Program-made: the position numbers and the translations under genes
Shown: positions 46,412 through 55,377 of the stretch, one piece after another
How positions within the stretch are numbered: the first letter of the stretch is position 1
Layout of the letters: every line of letters starts with the position of its first letter
Assembly: GCA_038207425.1 (NCBI GenBank)
Contig: JBBQZU010000006.1
Coordinates: 62,001 to 126,000 of the forward strand
DNA: 64,000 nucleotides
Origin: JBBQZU01 sp038207425
GTDB taxonomy: Bacteria > Bacteroidota > Bacteroidia > Flavobacteriales_D > Cryomorphaceae
Direction of reading: 5' to 3'
The notes under the pieces: model-generated
What the model was told of the DNA's origin: nothing
What the model saw: the letters and a program-made list of their open reading frames with translations, nothing else
The model's database searches: none

Positions 46412-46628
46412 TCAAGATTATCACTTTCTCCTGCTCGCTACTTTTTATGGCGGCTTTTATTATTTGCATCACTTTTATTCCCTGATGAGCCGATAACTGC
46501 AACATATTATCGTTCTGAATGGCAAGGTACACGCCGCTAAAGAAACAGTAATAATTACCTGGCAATGTGGGGATGGTTTTGCGAACCACTTGCAAAAATT
46601 CAAAGGTGGTTTGCTCTTTTTCACTGAA
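46412..46628 (-). pseudogene. Remnant of a Gfo/Idh/MocA oxidoreductase C-terminus
   Basis: The minus-strand frame reads TLPGNYYCFFSGVYLAIQND, then MLQLSAHQGIKVMQIIKAAI and KSSEQEKVIIL. This is the ending typical of Gfo/Idh/MocA dehydrogenases (substrate strand, variable loop, final helix with the 'SA..G..V..II..A..S' pattern). A TAA at 46629-46631 interrupts it upstream and no Rossmann domain is found. Only about 65-70 codons survive. This gap between the PUL and the FAD oxidoreductase therefore holds a gene relic, with no other feature visible. Confidence 0.5.
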
Positions 46629-46745
46629 TTATAAACGAAAAACGGATCAACTTTAAGGCCGATTGCTTTTACTACCAATGATGACAAACCGCGGACATAC
46701 CATAATTGTATTGTTACTTTTGACTTCTTAAAACTTCTTTTCCCC

Positions 46746-47945
46746 ATGGATTTAAAATCAGGAATGCCCTATTGGTTGCTTAAGAATGGCCTGCCGAAGG
46801 AGTACCCCGCACTCTCAGCCAATCTGGATACCGAAGTGCTCGTGCTAGGCGGAGGCATATCTGGCGCCCTTTGCGCCTACCATTTTGCGAAAGCAGGAAT
46901 AGGCACTGTGCTTATTGACAAGCGAAGTGCGGGAATGGGAAGTACTGCCGCGAGTACCTCGCTCCTCCAATATCAAATTGATGTTTCGTATACCGAATTG
47001 TCCGAAAAGATCGGTGCATCAGATGCCACGTTGGCTTATCGCCAATGCAAAGAGTCCATAGATTACCTGCAGAACGTAGCCCAAGAAATTGGGTTTTGGG
47101 GCTTGAACCGAAGGCCTACGCTGTTTTTCGCTTCTGATAGAGACGGGGTGAAGTTGATTGAACGGGAGTACGCTGCGCACAAGGCTATGGGCTTTGACGT
47201 GCAGAAATTAGAGAAGGCAGAAATCAAGGAGCGATTTGGATTTGGATCGGCATTGGCCTTGCAGAGCCAACACAGCGCAGAGACGGATGCCTATGCCTTC
47301 AGCCAGGCTTTGCTTGAAGCAGCGCAGGGATTGGGGGCGAAAGTGTTTCAACGCAGCGAGATCACCAGAATCAAAGAAGGAAAGGCGGAAGTCTCCGCCG
47401 GTACCAGCGATGGGGTGAAAGTAAAGTGTCGCCACCTTGTGCACGCAACAGGTTACGAAGTGGATGAAAAGCTTTACCGCAACATTGTAAAATTACAGAG
47501 CACGTTCGCATACGTTACAGAGCCAATAAATCCAGAACTCCTTTGGTGGAAACGCAGCCTTATTTGGGAAACAAAAGAGCCTTATCTCTATATCCGAACC
47601 ACGGCCGACAACCGCATACTTGTAGGCGGGGGCGATGAGAATCACAACAACCCTGAAAAGCGGCAACGCCAGTTGCCTGGAAAAGTAAAAAGTATCCATA
47701 AAAAGTTTCTCAAGCTTTTTCCACAACTCAAAGCGGCCCCTGAATATTGTTGGGCTGGAACTTTCGGCTCCACAAAAGATGGACTTCCCTACATCGGAAG
47801 CATCGAAGGCCGACCGCGACAGCTTTATGCACTCGGTTTTGGCGGCAATGGAATTACCTTCTCGGCGATTGCAGCCAAGCAACTCACAGCCCATCTTTTG
47901 GGAAAACCTGAAGAAGGCGCGCATCTGTATCGATTCGGAAGATGA
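46746..47945 (+). CDS. FAD-dependent amine/amino-acid-type oxidoreductase (DAO family)
   Basis: This 399-residue protein has the N-terminal FAD motif TEVLVLGGGISGALCAYHFA, RSAGMGSTAASTSLLQYQID, an ATGYE segment in the middle, and the C-terminal GTFGSTKDGLPYIGSI and GFGGNGITFSAIAAK typical of DadA/glycine-oxidase-like flavoproteins (PF01266). Such enzymes oxidise a C-N bond of an amino acid or amine; the substrate is unknown. No iron-sulfur domain is fused at the C-terminus. It is monocistronic as far as can be seen and is convergent with topoisomerase IB. Confidence 0.87.
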   Translation: MDLKSGMPYWLLKNGLPKEYPALSANLDTEVLVLGGGISGALCAYHFAKAGIGTVLIDKRSAGMGSTAASTSLLQYQIDVSYTELSEKIGASDATLAYRQCKESIDYLQNVAQEIGFWGLNRRPTLFFASDRDGVKLIEREYAAHKAMGFDVQKLEKAEIKERFGFGSALALQSQHSAETDAYAFSQALLEAAQGLGAKVFQRSEITRIKEGKAEVSAGTSDGVKVKCRHLVHATGYEVDEKLYRNIVKLQSTFAYVTEPINPELLWWKRSLIWETKEPYLYIRTTADNRILVGGGDENHNNPEKRQRQLPGKVKSIHKKFLKLFPQLKAAPEYCWAGTFGSTKDGLPYIGSIEGRPRQLYALGFGGNGITFSAIAAKQLTAHLLGKPEEGAHLYRFGR

Positions 47946-48115
47946 GCCCTGCGATTCTTCCCAGCCTTTGCCAGATATTACGAAGACTGCTGTGGGCATG
48001 GTGGCTTGTGCTTTTGCTTTTAGCGGCTACTTCGATTCAATTTCATTTGTATCCATGTGCTTGGCAGGAATAATAAATGAATGTGCTTAAGTATTTCGGG
48101 TTTCACTACCGGTTC

Positions 48116-49126
48116 TCAATTGTTTAAAATTTTCATCAAAACCAGTTCTTCCGGTTCGAAGATATCGTCTTCGCGGCCATACTTTTTGACGATGTCATCG
48201 AAACCTGGCTCGCAAGCGGATGTTAAAATTTTGGGGTGCAAGTATGAACTTCGGCATACTGAAGGCGTATTTCCCAAGTAGCTGGCCACCAATTTCACCA
48301 ATGTAGTTATAAATTTTAAACGCGGATTATCGCTTACTGCTTCGCAAGCTGCGGGATGGTATTTAATAGCCAAGGCATTGGCCCCCCATGTTCGGAAGTC
48401 TTTAGCCGTAAAGTTTTGTCCATCCGAAATTTCACGTAAGTACGCATTCACATCAGTCGAAGAAATGGTGTGTAAGCTACCGCCTTCTTTGTATTTTAAT
48501 AGGCTATGGCCAGGCAGCTCGCTGCAGCGTTGAATTAATTTGCAGAGGCGTTTGTTTTCAATACCGACCTTCCGGCTCACACCTTTTTTTCCGATGAATT
48601 CCAAGTGCAGCCCTTCTTTATCAAACTTCAAGTGCTTTCGGCGCAGGGTGGTAAGTCCAAAAGATTTGTTGCGGCGGGTATAGTAAGCATTTCCTACCCG
48701 AATGTACCCTTCGTCCAAGATGGCCACTGCCAGGGCAAGTGTCTTTTCCTTACACCAGCCGCGTTTTCGCAAATCGGATTCATACCGCTCCCGAATCTGT
48801 GGAAGTGCTTTACCAAAATCCATAAGGTGTAGAAATTTTTCGCCAGCGCTATAGGTTGTCCACTCCGGGTGATATTTGTATTGCTTTCTGCTTTTATCGT
48901 CTCTACCGGTTACTTGCAAGAATCCTTGTGGATGCAAGCAAATCCACACAGCGCTCCACGCTGGCGGTACCACCAAATTATTGATCCGCTCTTTTTCAGT
49001 TCGATCCTTTATCAATGTATTATCTGGGAGGTAATAAGAGAAACCTTTACCGCTCCGCTTTCGCGAAATCCCCGGGTCTTCATCGCTCACATACACCAAT
49101 CCGGGAGGCAACATTTCGGCTGTCAT
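48116..49126 (-). CDS. DNA topoisomerase IB (poxvirus-like)
   Basis: This 336-residue protein has an N-terminal topo IB domain (PPAWSAVWICLHPQGFLQVTGRD split over residues ~53-75) and a catalytic domain with YIRVGNAYYTRRNKSFGLTT, DGQNFTAKDFRTWGANALAI and the tyrosine nucleophile Tyr295 in CRSSYLHPKI. The K-x-R-x-H-R/K style catalytic residues appear in the expected order. It relaxes supercoils by nicking one strand and forming a 3'-phosphotyrosyl link. Bacterial homologues are common, usually single-copy, and often carried with stress genes. No partner gene is adjacent. Confidence 0.92.
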   Translation of the reverse strand: MTAEMLPPGLVYVSDEDPGISRKRSGKGFSYYLPDNTLIKDRTEKERINNLVVPPAWSAVWICLHPQGFLQVTGRDDKSRKQYKYHPEWTTYSAGEKFLHLMDFGKALPQIRERYESDLRKRGWCKEKTLALAVAILDEGYIRVGNAYYTRRNKSFGLTTLRRKHLKFDKEGLHLEFIGKKGVSRKVGIENKRLCKLIQRCSELPGHSLLKYKEGGSLHTISSTDVNAYLREISDGQNFTAKDFRTWGANALAIKYHPAACEAVSDNPRLKFITTLVKLVASYLGNTPSVCRSSYLHPKILTSACEPGFDDIVKKYGREDDIFEPEELVLMKILNN

Positions 49127-49314
49127 AATGTATTCTTTTCAATTCGTGTATTCCAAAAGAATGCCGACAACCGATAGGTGATGTTGAGTGGTACTAGGTC
49201 ACTCAGATAACCTGCGCGGTTTTTTTCCAAGCAACTGGCATTTGCATTCGTTTGCCTTGGCGGTGATGTTTTGTCATTCCAAATTAATCTTCCCATTATC
49301 GAACAGATATACAC

Positions 49315-50088
49315 TTAGCGCCTGTGAATAGAGTACCTGAGTGCGGCTACGAAAACTGCACCTCCGATTATATTCCCGACAACCGTCAAAGCTAAAGTGC
49401 TCAAGTAGACGCCCAAATTGGGGTCGATGGTATGGATCATACCTGCAACAAGTTCTACCGTGCCAACTACGCAATGGTGGAGTTTGCCATAACCGATAAC
49501 GAATGTAATCAAGGCAATTAGAAATATGCGACTGATGGTTTCTTGCGCACTTGTAAGGAGCCAACCCAAAAGACCCATCATCCAGCCTGCCATCACAGCG
49601 CTGCCGCCTATAATGTACCACTGCGGCCTCATCATTGCTTCTGCAAAAGAAACCAGGGATTCTGCACTTATTACCTTATGTGTAGGCCCAATCCAGCTAA
49701 TGATGAAAGCAAAAAGTGACCCTCCGATGATATTTCCAAGAAGCACAAAGCCCCAGAGTTTTACCAATTCTTTAAATGCTACGCTTCCTTTCAAAAACGG
49801 GATCATGGCGAGCGAAGTTTGCTCGGTGAAAAGTTGGCTTCCCCCAATAATTACAAAAATAAAGCCCAGTGGATAGCCCATTGCTACGACCATATGCAAC
49901 ACTTCTTCGCTGAGCTTATCGTGAAAGGTAGTGTAGAGCAACCCCATTAAAACCACCGAAAATCCAATTTCCAACCCTCCGGCAAAGGCGCTGAGAAAAA
50001 GGCCCGATCGACTTCTTCGGTACTCGAGAAGGCTGGAACCATATTGCTCCAGAAGCACGTCTTCAGTTTCTTTGGGGCTATCTGACAT
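49315..50088 (-). CDS. Formate/nitrite transporter family channel (FNT)
   Basis: This 257-residue protein has six membrane segments (AFAGGLEIGFSVVLMGLLYT, GYPLGFIFVIIGGSQLFTEQ, LWGFVLLGNIIGGSLFAFII, LALTVVGNIIGGAVFVAALR). FTEQTSLAMIPFL corresponds to the family FTE-x-T pore segment, and the two GNIIGG motifs are the half-repeats. Members conduct formate, nitrite or hydrosulfide. Hydrosulfide export would fit the sulfide genes elsewhere in the window, but this gene is 30 kb away, so the ion is uncertain. Confidence 0.85.
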   Translation of the reverse strand: MSDSPKETEDVLLEQYGSSLLEYRRSRSGLFLSAFAGGLEIGFSVVLMGLLYTTFHDKLSEEVLHMVVAMGYPLGFIFVIIGGSQLFTEQTSLAMIPFLKGSVAFKELVKLWGFVLLGNIIGGSLFAFIISWIGPTHKVISAESLVSFAEAMMRPQWYIIGGSAVMAGWMMGLLGWLLTSAQETISRIFLIALITFVIGYGKLHHCVVGTVELVAGMIHTIDPNLGVYLSTLALTVVGNIIGGAVFVAALRYSIHRR

Positions 50089-50344
50089 ATATAAACGATT
50101 TAAATGAATTGCTTCAATATAAAGAATAATTATTCAAACTAAACCCGTTAACTGCATTTGGGTTTAAAAATTTTGGTAGTCCGCTTTCACTCACAACATA
50201 AATAAATCTCGTTGTTGAGTTGTTGTTTTACAGTCAAATTACGACGAGATGAAGATAGTAGAATTCAACCAATGATTTCGAAAAGAGCACAGTTGCCGTG
50301 CATATAGAAAACGTAACGCGAGTAAGAACTTGATATCTCCGAGG

Positions 50345-50709
50345 TATCGGCCAAAAGTGTGTTGGAAACCAACGCAATTGGCTTCATTTCGGTTATCAAT
50401 ACAATTGTGTGGTATGTATTTTCAGAACCGCCAACCCGTGTTCATGAGATACATCAGAATGGCCTATAACGAAGTGTCAAAGAAAGATGTGAGCGCACAT
50501 GAAAGGCGGTGACAATTAGCAATGAAACCCTGATGTGGTTGTACATGGCAAAGCGCATTGCCAAGCGCATCCTGCTGGGGATTTGCCATCAGACCAGGGG
50601 CATATAGCTGCAATTAAAGCTTGATGAGTTTTGCTACAAACTCAACAGAAGGTATTTTGGTGATACAGTTTTTGAGAGAATTGCCATCGCTATTGGTCAG
50701 AGCGAATAA
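50345..50709 (+). pseudogene. IS1595-type transposase relic
   Basis: Two frames give pieces of an IS1595-like transposase. The first piece includes NRQPVFMRYIRMAYNEVSKK and SAHERR (to ~50510), matching the SKKGISA-type middle segment. The second (about 50513-50709) includes ISNETLMWLYMAKRI and, after an in-frame TAG, LDEFCYKLNRRYFGDTVFER, which is the ISXO2-like C-terminal motif. The ~120 residues normally between them are missing, so there is an internal deletion as well as a frameshift. No terminal inverted repeats were recognised. The preceding 50089-50344 bases show nothing else. Confidence 0.7.
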
Positions 50710-50816
50710 AAACAAACGGGCTTAGATAGAATATTAAAAGAAATTGATGGAATGGTGTAAGAAATATAGCCCATTCTCCCACCAACTTTGTATCTCAAAT
50801 CAAAAAACTTAAACTC

Positions 50817-50999
50817 ATGAGTACAGAAAAAAATTCCAACGCGACAAAAGCCAACAATTCAGCGCGAGATTCGAATAATTCAAAAAACACTTCTTCAGCT
50901 AAGGGTGATGGCCGCAAGGATGACAAGAATGAGAAGAAATCACCGCAATCTATTTTGGCTAAAGTCAACAAATCTTCTTCATCTAAAAGCTCTAAATAG
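50817..50999 (+). CDS. Small Lys/Ser/Asn-rich protein
   Basis: This 60-residue, highly basic and hydrophilic protein (NNSARDSNNSKNTSSAKGDG, KKSPQSILAKVNKSSSSKSS) is probably disordered. It has no signal peptide and I do not recognise a family. Low complexity weakens the case, but the ATG follows an A-rich leader and a promoter-like AACTTTG (50784-50790). It sits 120 bases upstream of the DUF2383 gene on the same strand. It may be a nucleic-acid-associated or stress protein; this is a guess. Confidence 0.5.
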   Translation: MSTEKNSNATKANNSARDSNNSKNTSSAKGDGRKDDKNEKKSPQSILAKVNKSSSSKSSK

Positions 51000-51119
51000 A
51001 ACTCACCGTATCAAAGCTTGAACATTACAAACAGAACGACGTCCGGAAAGTGCCACGACGATTATCAAATGGCGTTGAATGGAAGTTGTGAAGTATAATG
51101 AATCCTAAAAACAAAAACA

Positions 51120-51578
51120 ATGGAGAACGAAAAAACGATTGCTGCTTTAAATAAATTGGTGGTGATTAACAACGACAGAATAGAAGGTTATAAGACCGCT
51201 GTTAAGGATACAGATCAGTCTGACCTTAAGGGTCTTTTCACAACCTATCTCACAACGAGCGCACACATCAAATCCGAACTGTACGATGAGATCAGAAAAA
51301 TGGGTGGAGAATTGGAAGAAGGAACCAAAACCACCGGCAAGCTATACCGGATGTGGATGGACCTCAAAGCAGCGCTCACAAGTAATGACCGCAAATCTAT
51401 ACTTGATTCTTGTGAGAAGGGTGAAGCCGTGGCCTTAGAAACCTACGATGAAGTTTTGGAAGACGAAAATGTAAATTTGTCTCCGGCCCACATGATGGTT
51501 ATCCGTGCGCAGCGAGCCAGGATCAAAGCAGACCACGACGCTGTAAAAGCGATGAGGGATTCGACGGTATCGGTCTAG
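51120..51578 (+). CDS. DUF2383 / PA2169-like four-helix bundle protein
   Basis: This 152-residue, all-helical, soluble protein has the PA2169 family pattern: TIAALNKLVVINNDRIEGYK at the N-terminus, a central AHIKSELYDEIRKMGGELEE, and the late helix AHMMVIRAQRARIKADHDAV. The fold is ferritin-like. Some relatives are induced by stress in Bacteroidota, but no enzymatic role is known and metal ligands are not obvious by eye. A strong terminator follows at 51603-51633, so it ends a short unit with the 60-residue protein. Confidence 0.85.
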   Translation: MENEKTIAALNKLVVINNDRIEGYKTAVKDTDQSDLKGLFTTYLTTSAHIKSELYDEIRKMGGELEEGTKTTGKLYRMWMDLKAALTSNDRKSILDSCEKGEAVALETYDEVLEDENVNLSPAHMMVIRAQRARIKADHDAVKAMRDSTVSV

Positions 51579-51602
51579 TTTCTTTATCATCAAATCGGCG
51601 AG

Positions 51603-51633
51603 ACGTGGTGCAGCTATGCACCACGTTTTTTTT
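51603..51633 (+). terminator. Rho-independent terminator of the DUF2383 gene
   Basis: ACGTGGTGCA (51603-51612) pairs perfectly with TGCACCACGT (51617-51626) around a four-base loop and is followed by a T8 tract. It is 25 bases after the stop codon. The 51634-51994 stretch after it holds no gene that I can see. Confidence 0.9.
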
Positions 51634-51994
51634 ATGTACACATGGCTGGATGGGTGGGCGTGCATGCACGTTTCGTGAGCACTTCATTGATATCCCTATA
51701 GTTATCCCTCTATGAATGCATAACATTTTAGCCTTTAAATGGTAAGAAAAATCTAGATAAAAAGACAATTGATCTTTATAGTAAAGGCAACAAATACGCA
51801 GTTATTGTGAAGAATATCCAAATCGGGACTGTCTAAATAACGCTAACCAATATCACCATAAGCAACCATAAAACGAGCTATTAAATAATTTCAAAATATA
51901 ATTCAAATTGCACAATTATCGGGCGATTGGGCGGTTGCCGTAGCGCACCAAAGAGAGCAGCGAACGAATAGACGATGGTAGCGTTTACAGGGTT

Positions 51995-52189
51995 TTAGTA
52001 TTTCATCAACTTCTCAGAAATGTAAAGACTTTTGCCTGCATCAAAACCACTAAGAACATATAATCCAGATGCAGTCTTACACATTGATCCGGATTTCTAT
52101 CTCAGTTCCTGCTCCACATTACCTTTATCGATAAGCCGGCCCACTGCATCTGTGATGTGAATATAACTCAGGTTGCGATTATTGCATTC
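51995..52189 (-). pseudogene. Remnant of a T9SS sorting domain
   Basis: One minus-strand frame reads LSYIHITDAVGRLIDKGNVE, then an in-frame TAG, then SGLYVLSGFDAGKSLYISEK and LMKY with a final TAA at 51995-51997. This is the last two-thirds of a T9SS type A sorting domain. A stop codon also bounds it upstream at 52190 and no cargo domain is visible before it. It is the third broken T9SS cargo end in the window. The rest of the gap to 52403 shows nothing else. Confidence 0.65.
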
Positions 52190-52403
52190 TTAAAAACTGT
52201 TTATAATATCTTTGCACAGGTTCGGGAAACGCTTCAAGCTAAGTAAGACTGTATGTATGGTCTGAAATCGTTTTTAATTTGGTGCATAATTCTTGTAGTT
52301 CTTTATCGAACTGATCATCAAATCCATTTTGCCGACCATACGAACAATTGCAATAATTGTGACAAGGATGGAACTGTAGAGGGACATTCCTTCAATTCTT
52401 TAT

Positions 52404-53492
52404 TCAGTTCTTCAATTTTTTGAGTTTCGTAAGTAAGTCTGTTGAAGGGTTTTCATCACCGAACAACACTCCCCACTTTTTAAATTGCTCGGTATGGTCA
52501 AAAATTACTTTTAAACTGGCCATAATAGGCAACGATAAAAACATACCACCTATGCCTGCTATAGCGCCTCCTACGATAACGCCAAAAAGGCTCACCAGCG
52601 CATTGATTCTTATTTTGGATCCCACAATGGATGGCATAAGTATATTATTATCTAAAAACTGCACCACAGAAATAATGATCAAAACGGTAAATACTGAACC
52701 TAAGCTTGGTGAAGCACTAAGGGTCAATAATATACCAATGATATTGCCAAATAACGCCCCAATGTATGGGATGAGATTTAGTATAGCAAAAATAACTGCA
52801 ATCAGCAGTGCATAGTCAATACCGAAAATCAACAAGGTGCCACCAAGTAAAATAGTCATATATGTAAACTGGATCAGGAGCCCCACGATATAGCTATGGA
52901 TGATAGATTCCACGCTTTGAATTGCATCGCCTACTTGCTTGCCATCGCCTTGCTCAAACCACATCAGTACAAAGTTTCTTAAGATATTTTTATAATATAA
53001 AATCAGAAATGTGTAGATGGGGAATAAAGCAAAAAATATAAATAAGTTGCCTATAGAACCAAATGCATTTTTCAAATAATTGCCTGCAGAATCTAGAAAA
53101 GTATTGGTTTGTTGTTTTAAAATTTCGGTCTGTTCAGCCGTGGAGTAGGAAGTTTTGTCACTTAACCAATTACTCAGGACATTCATATGGTTGAGAATAT
53201 TTTGCTTTATGAAGTCAAAATCATTAATCAATGGTTTGAGTTGGGTGGAGATAAAAAAAACAATAAGTCCAAGCAAAATAATCATCAATAACATGATAGA
53301 TATAATATTTATGATCTTGGGCACTTTTCTTCGAGCTAAAAATCTGTATATGGGCATTAATGCAATTGATGCGACTAAAGCCATTAGCAAAGGCATGATG
53401 ATATTTTGCAATTGAATAATTACAAATGCCAATAATACGAGACCCAATAATTCTATGGAGCGTTTTACGGTGGGTGGGAGAAGCGCTGTCAT
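52404..53492 (-). CDS. AI-2E family transporter (second copy)
   Basis: This 362-residue membrane protein has the PF01594 layout: an N-terminal hairpin pair (LLGLVLLAFVIIQLQNIIMPLL), a soluble linker (~85-160), and a C-terminal bundle with LLIAVIFAILNLIPYIGALF and FLDNNILMPSIVGSKIRINA. It is clearly diverged from the family member at 14822. Substrate unknown. Its start overlaps the stop of the small membrane protein gene by four bases, so they are coupled. Probably the end of the minus-strand run that begins at 57052. Confidence 0.85.
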   Translation of the reverse strand: MTALLPPTVKRSIELLGLVLLAFVIIQLQNIIMPLLMALVASIALMPIYRFLARRKVPKIINIISIMLLMIILLGLIVFFISTQLKPLINDFDFIKQNILNHMNVLSNWLSDKTSYSTAEQTEILKQQTNTFLDSAGNYLKNAFGSIGNLFIFFALFPIYTFLILYYKNILRNFVLMWFEQGDGKQVGDAIQSVESIIHSYIVGLLIQFTYMTILLGGTLLIFGIDYALLIAVIFAILNLIPYIGALFGNIIGILLTLSASPSLGSVFTVLIIISVVQFLDNNILMPSIVGSKIRINALVSLFGVIVGGAIAGIGGMFLSLPIMASLKVIFDHTEQFKKWGVLFGDENPSTDLLTKLKKLKN

Positions 53493-53938
53493 TTTTTGTA
53501 CCGATTTCTAGGATGTTGTAGCAAGGTAACAAAAATCATCAAAACTGCAAAGAACATATAGAAAGTGTGCAGCCAGCTTACCGCTGAGAGAAATACAATT
53601 TGTATTTGTATCCAAATAATTAATATGAAAGCCATATAAATACTGTTTGTCCATGCCCAGTGCATATCATTGAAAAAATTAAATCGCTCCGCAAATCGTA
53701 AAGTTGGTTTATTTGGTAAAGCTGCTATCAATAGAATTGACGCAATTCCAAGAATAGAAAACAAAATAATTCCGGGAATGAAAAAGTTTCTAAATGGAGA
53801 ATTGTCTAGCATTGACAAAGGCATACCTATTAAGGTTCCGTCCGGGGAAAGAATTAAAACTCCCCCACCTCCAATTGCACTTAGGCCGAGAAAGCCCAAT
53901 ATGACAATCAGTATATTTCTGGATGATTTCGTTTTCAT
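53489..53938 (-). CDS. Small membrane protein of unknown function
   Basis: This 149-residue protein has four hydrophobic segments (ILIVILGFLGLSAIGGGGVL, FIPGIILFSILGIASILLIA, TNSIYMAFILIIWIQIQIVF, FYMFFAVLMIFVTLLQ). I do not recognise a named family with certainty; the layout resembles small integral membrane proteins common in Bacteroidota. ATG 53938 is preferred to 53944 because it starts with a basic n-region (MKTKSSRN). It is coupled to the downstream AI-2E gene by overlap. Confidence 0.7.
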   Translation of the reverse strand: MKTKSSRNILIVILGFLGLSAIGGGGVLILSPDGTLIGMPLSMLDNSPFRNFFIPGIILFSILGIASILLIAALPNKPTLRFAERFNFFNDMHWAWTNSIYMAFILIIWIQIQIVFLSAVSWLHTFYMFFAVLMIFVTLLQHPRNRYKK

Positions 53939-53960
53939 GACCATAGATTCTGAACTGCTT

Positions 53961-54247
53961 CTAATTCCACCATTTTTTAAGTTTTTTCATTTTTAATGCC
54001 AGGACGGCGTACCACATATTGAAATCCATAAATTTATAATCTGCGGCCAAAACTTCTGCCCAAAAACCGATTCTTTCTACTCTATTCAAGTGCTTAATTT
54101 TTTTCTCTCCATTTCTTCTTTCAATTTTTCAGGAATGGCCCTGCAAGTGAACTGTATAGCATGTTCTAAATGCCAAGAAATACGTTGCTCCAATGTTGGA
54201 TTTTTTGGCATGGGGAGGGTGAGATGCCATTCTTTATTAGCTTTCAT
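53961..54247 (-). CDS. Small cytosolic protein (~95 residues) split by a one-base deletion
   Basis: From ATG 54247 the frame reads KANKEWHLTLPMPKNPTLEQ, RISWHLEHAIQFTCRAIPEK, then LKEEMERKK, and stops at 54086-54088. In another frame the sequence continues naturally as KHLNRVERIGFWAEVLAADY and KFMDFNMWYAVLALKMKKLK, ending at TAG 53961-53963. One missing A in the A7 run at about 54099-54105 explains the break. The 287-base span is one short of a multiple of three. I do not know a function. The gene starts three bases after DUF6544 in the same operon. The break could be a homopolymer sequence error. Confidence 0.6.
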
Positions 54248-54250
54248 AGC

Positions 54251-55336
54251 CTATTGTTCCGAGATCGAAACGTTGTATTGAACTTCCTTCAAATTAAATT
54301 TACCATAAACAAATTTTCTGTCAGGGTAATGCCAGATAGTTTCTCCATGCGTCATGATATTAATACCATTTATACTTTTATAATTACTCACCGGTGTAGA
54401 AAAAAGGTATCCATTTACGTCTCTATCCTTAGAAGAAAAATCAATCAATTGCCCGTAGTCATTAAAGTATAGAATGGCTGATATTGTAATGTCCCCATTT
54501 ATAAAAGTGGCTTTTACAGAATTGCTGTCAATTGTTTGCCAAGTAACTCGTTTGTCAATCAACGTGGCTGGAGCCATCAAGCACATATCGTTAAAGAGTG
54601 TAACTGTTTCCGCTTTGTTCATATCTTTTCCTGTTACTTTTACAACCGAGAATAATCCGAAGAGCCGTATATCCATCATAGCGATTGCATTGCTGTATTT
54701 ATGATAACCCGGAACGGTAAGGCCTTTTATTATTCCTTTCATGAAAAACAAACGAGTTGGTTCATCAAAAAAATTATATTGTTCGCAGGTAAAGGGGAAA
54801 AAGTCCTTTCCTTTTTCTCTCATTTGCCCTTCAAATACAATGCGTATATTTTTTAGTTTTGGCTTGTTGAGTACGCCTGCATATTTCAGATAACCTTGCA
54901 CAGGCTCGGGTAATGACAATAAATCTGATTCAGTTAGCAATTCTGTTTTTAGTGTATTGGCGCGCTGTAAATTCTCCGTTACATCTCTTTGATATCCTTT
55001 TTCGAAATGATAACTCCCCCAGTTTAGTACTAAAGCAATAAGTATAAGGATATTGGCAATAGTGCCAAATCTGGCATCCTTCCAAACAGTAAAAATTAGA
55101 ATTTGTGAAATGACGACTGCTGTTATACCAAATAACAACCAAATGTCTTTTTTTAAAAGAAATAATATGCCAGTGGCAACGAACATGACAGCCGTCAGCA
55201 ACCAAAGCATCCCTAGGGGTTTTGAAATGAGGGTGGTAATTTGATAAATGCTACCGTAGTTAAATGCTTTCGCAAACCCAATGAAATGGATTAAACCATG
55301 AATAAAGATGATAAAAGCGAAAATGTAGTGAAGCAT
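54251..55336 (-). CDS. DUF6544-type membrane-associated protein
   Basis: This 361-residue protein has four N-terminal membrane segments (~1-110; YIFAFIIFIHGLIHFIGFAK, LGMLWLLTAVMFVATGILFL). A soluble beta-rich domain follows, starting LPEPVQGYLKYAGVLNKPKL and ending YPDRKFVYGKFNLKEVQYNV. The 'PVQ.YL.YAGV' opening is typical of DUF6544-like proteins; assignment is by memory, not by search. Function unknown. It follows the alpha/beta hydrolase by 41 bases and precedes the small split protein by three. Confidence 0.7.
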   Translation of the reverse strand: MLHYIFAFIIFIHGLIHFIGFAKAFNYGSIYQITTLISKPLGMLWLLTAVMFVATGILFLLKKDIWLLFGITAVVISQILIFTVWKDARFGTIANILILIALVLNWGSYHFEKGYQRDVTENLQRANTLKTELLTESDLLSLPEPVQGYLKYAGVLNKPKLKNIRIVFEGQMREKGKDFFPFTCEQYNFFDEPTRLFFMKGIIKGLTVPGYHKYSNAIAMMDIRLFGLFSVVKVTGKDMNKAETVTLFNDMCLMAPATLIDKRVTWQTIDSNSVKATFINGDITISAILYFNDYGQLIDFSSKDRDVNGYLFSTPVSNYKSINGINIMTHGETIWHYPDRKFVYGKFNLKEVQYNVSISEQ

Positions 55337-55377
55337 GATTATTTTTTTTACGGTATTTATGTTTCAGGTATGATAGG

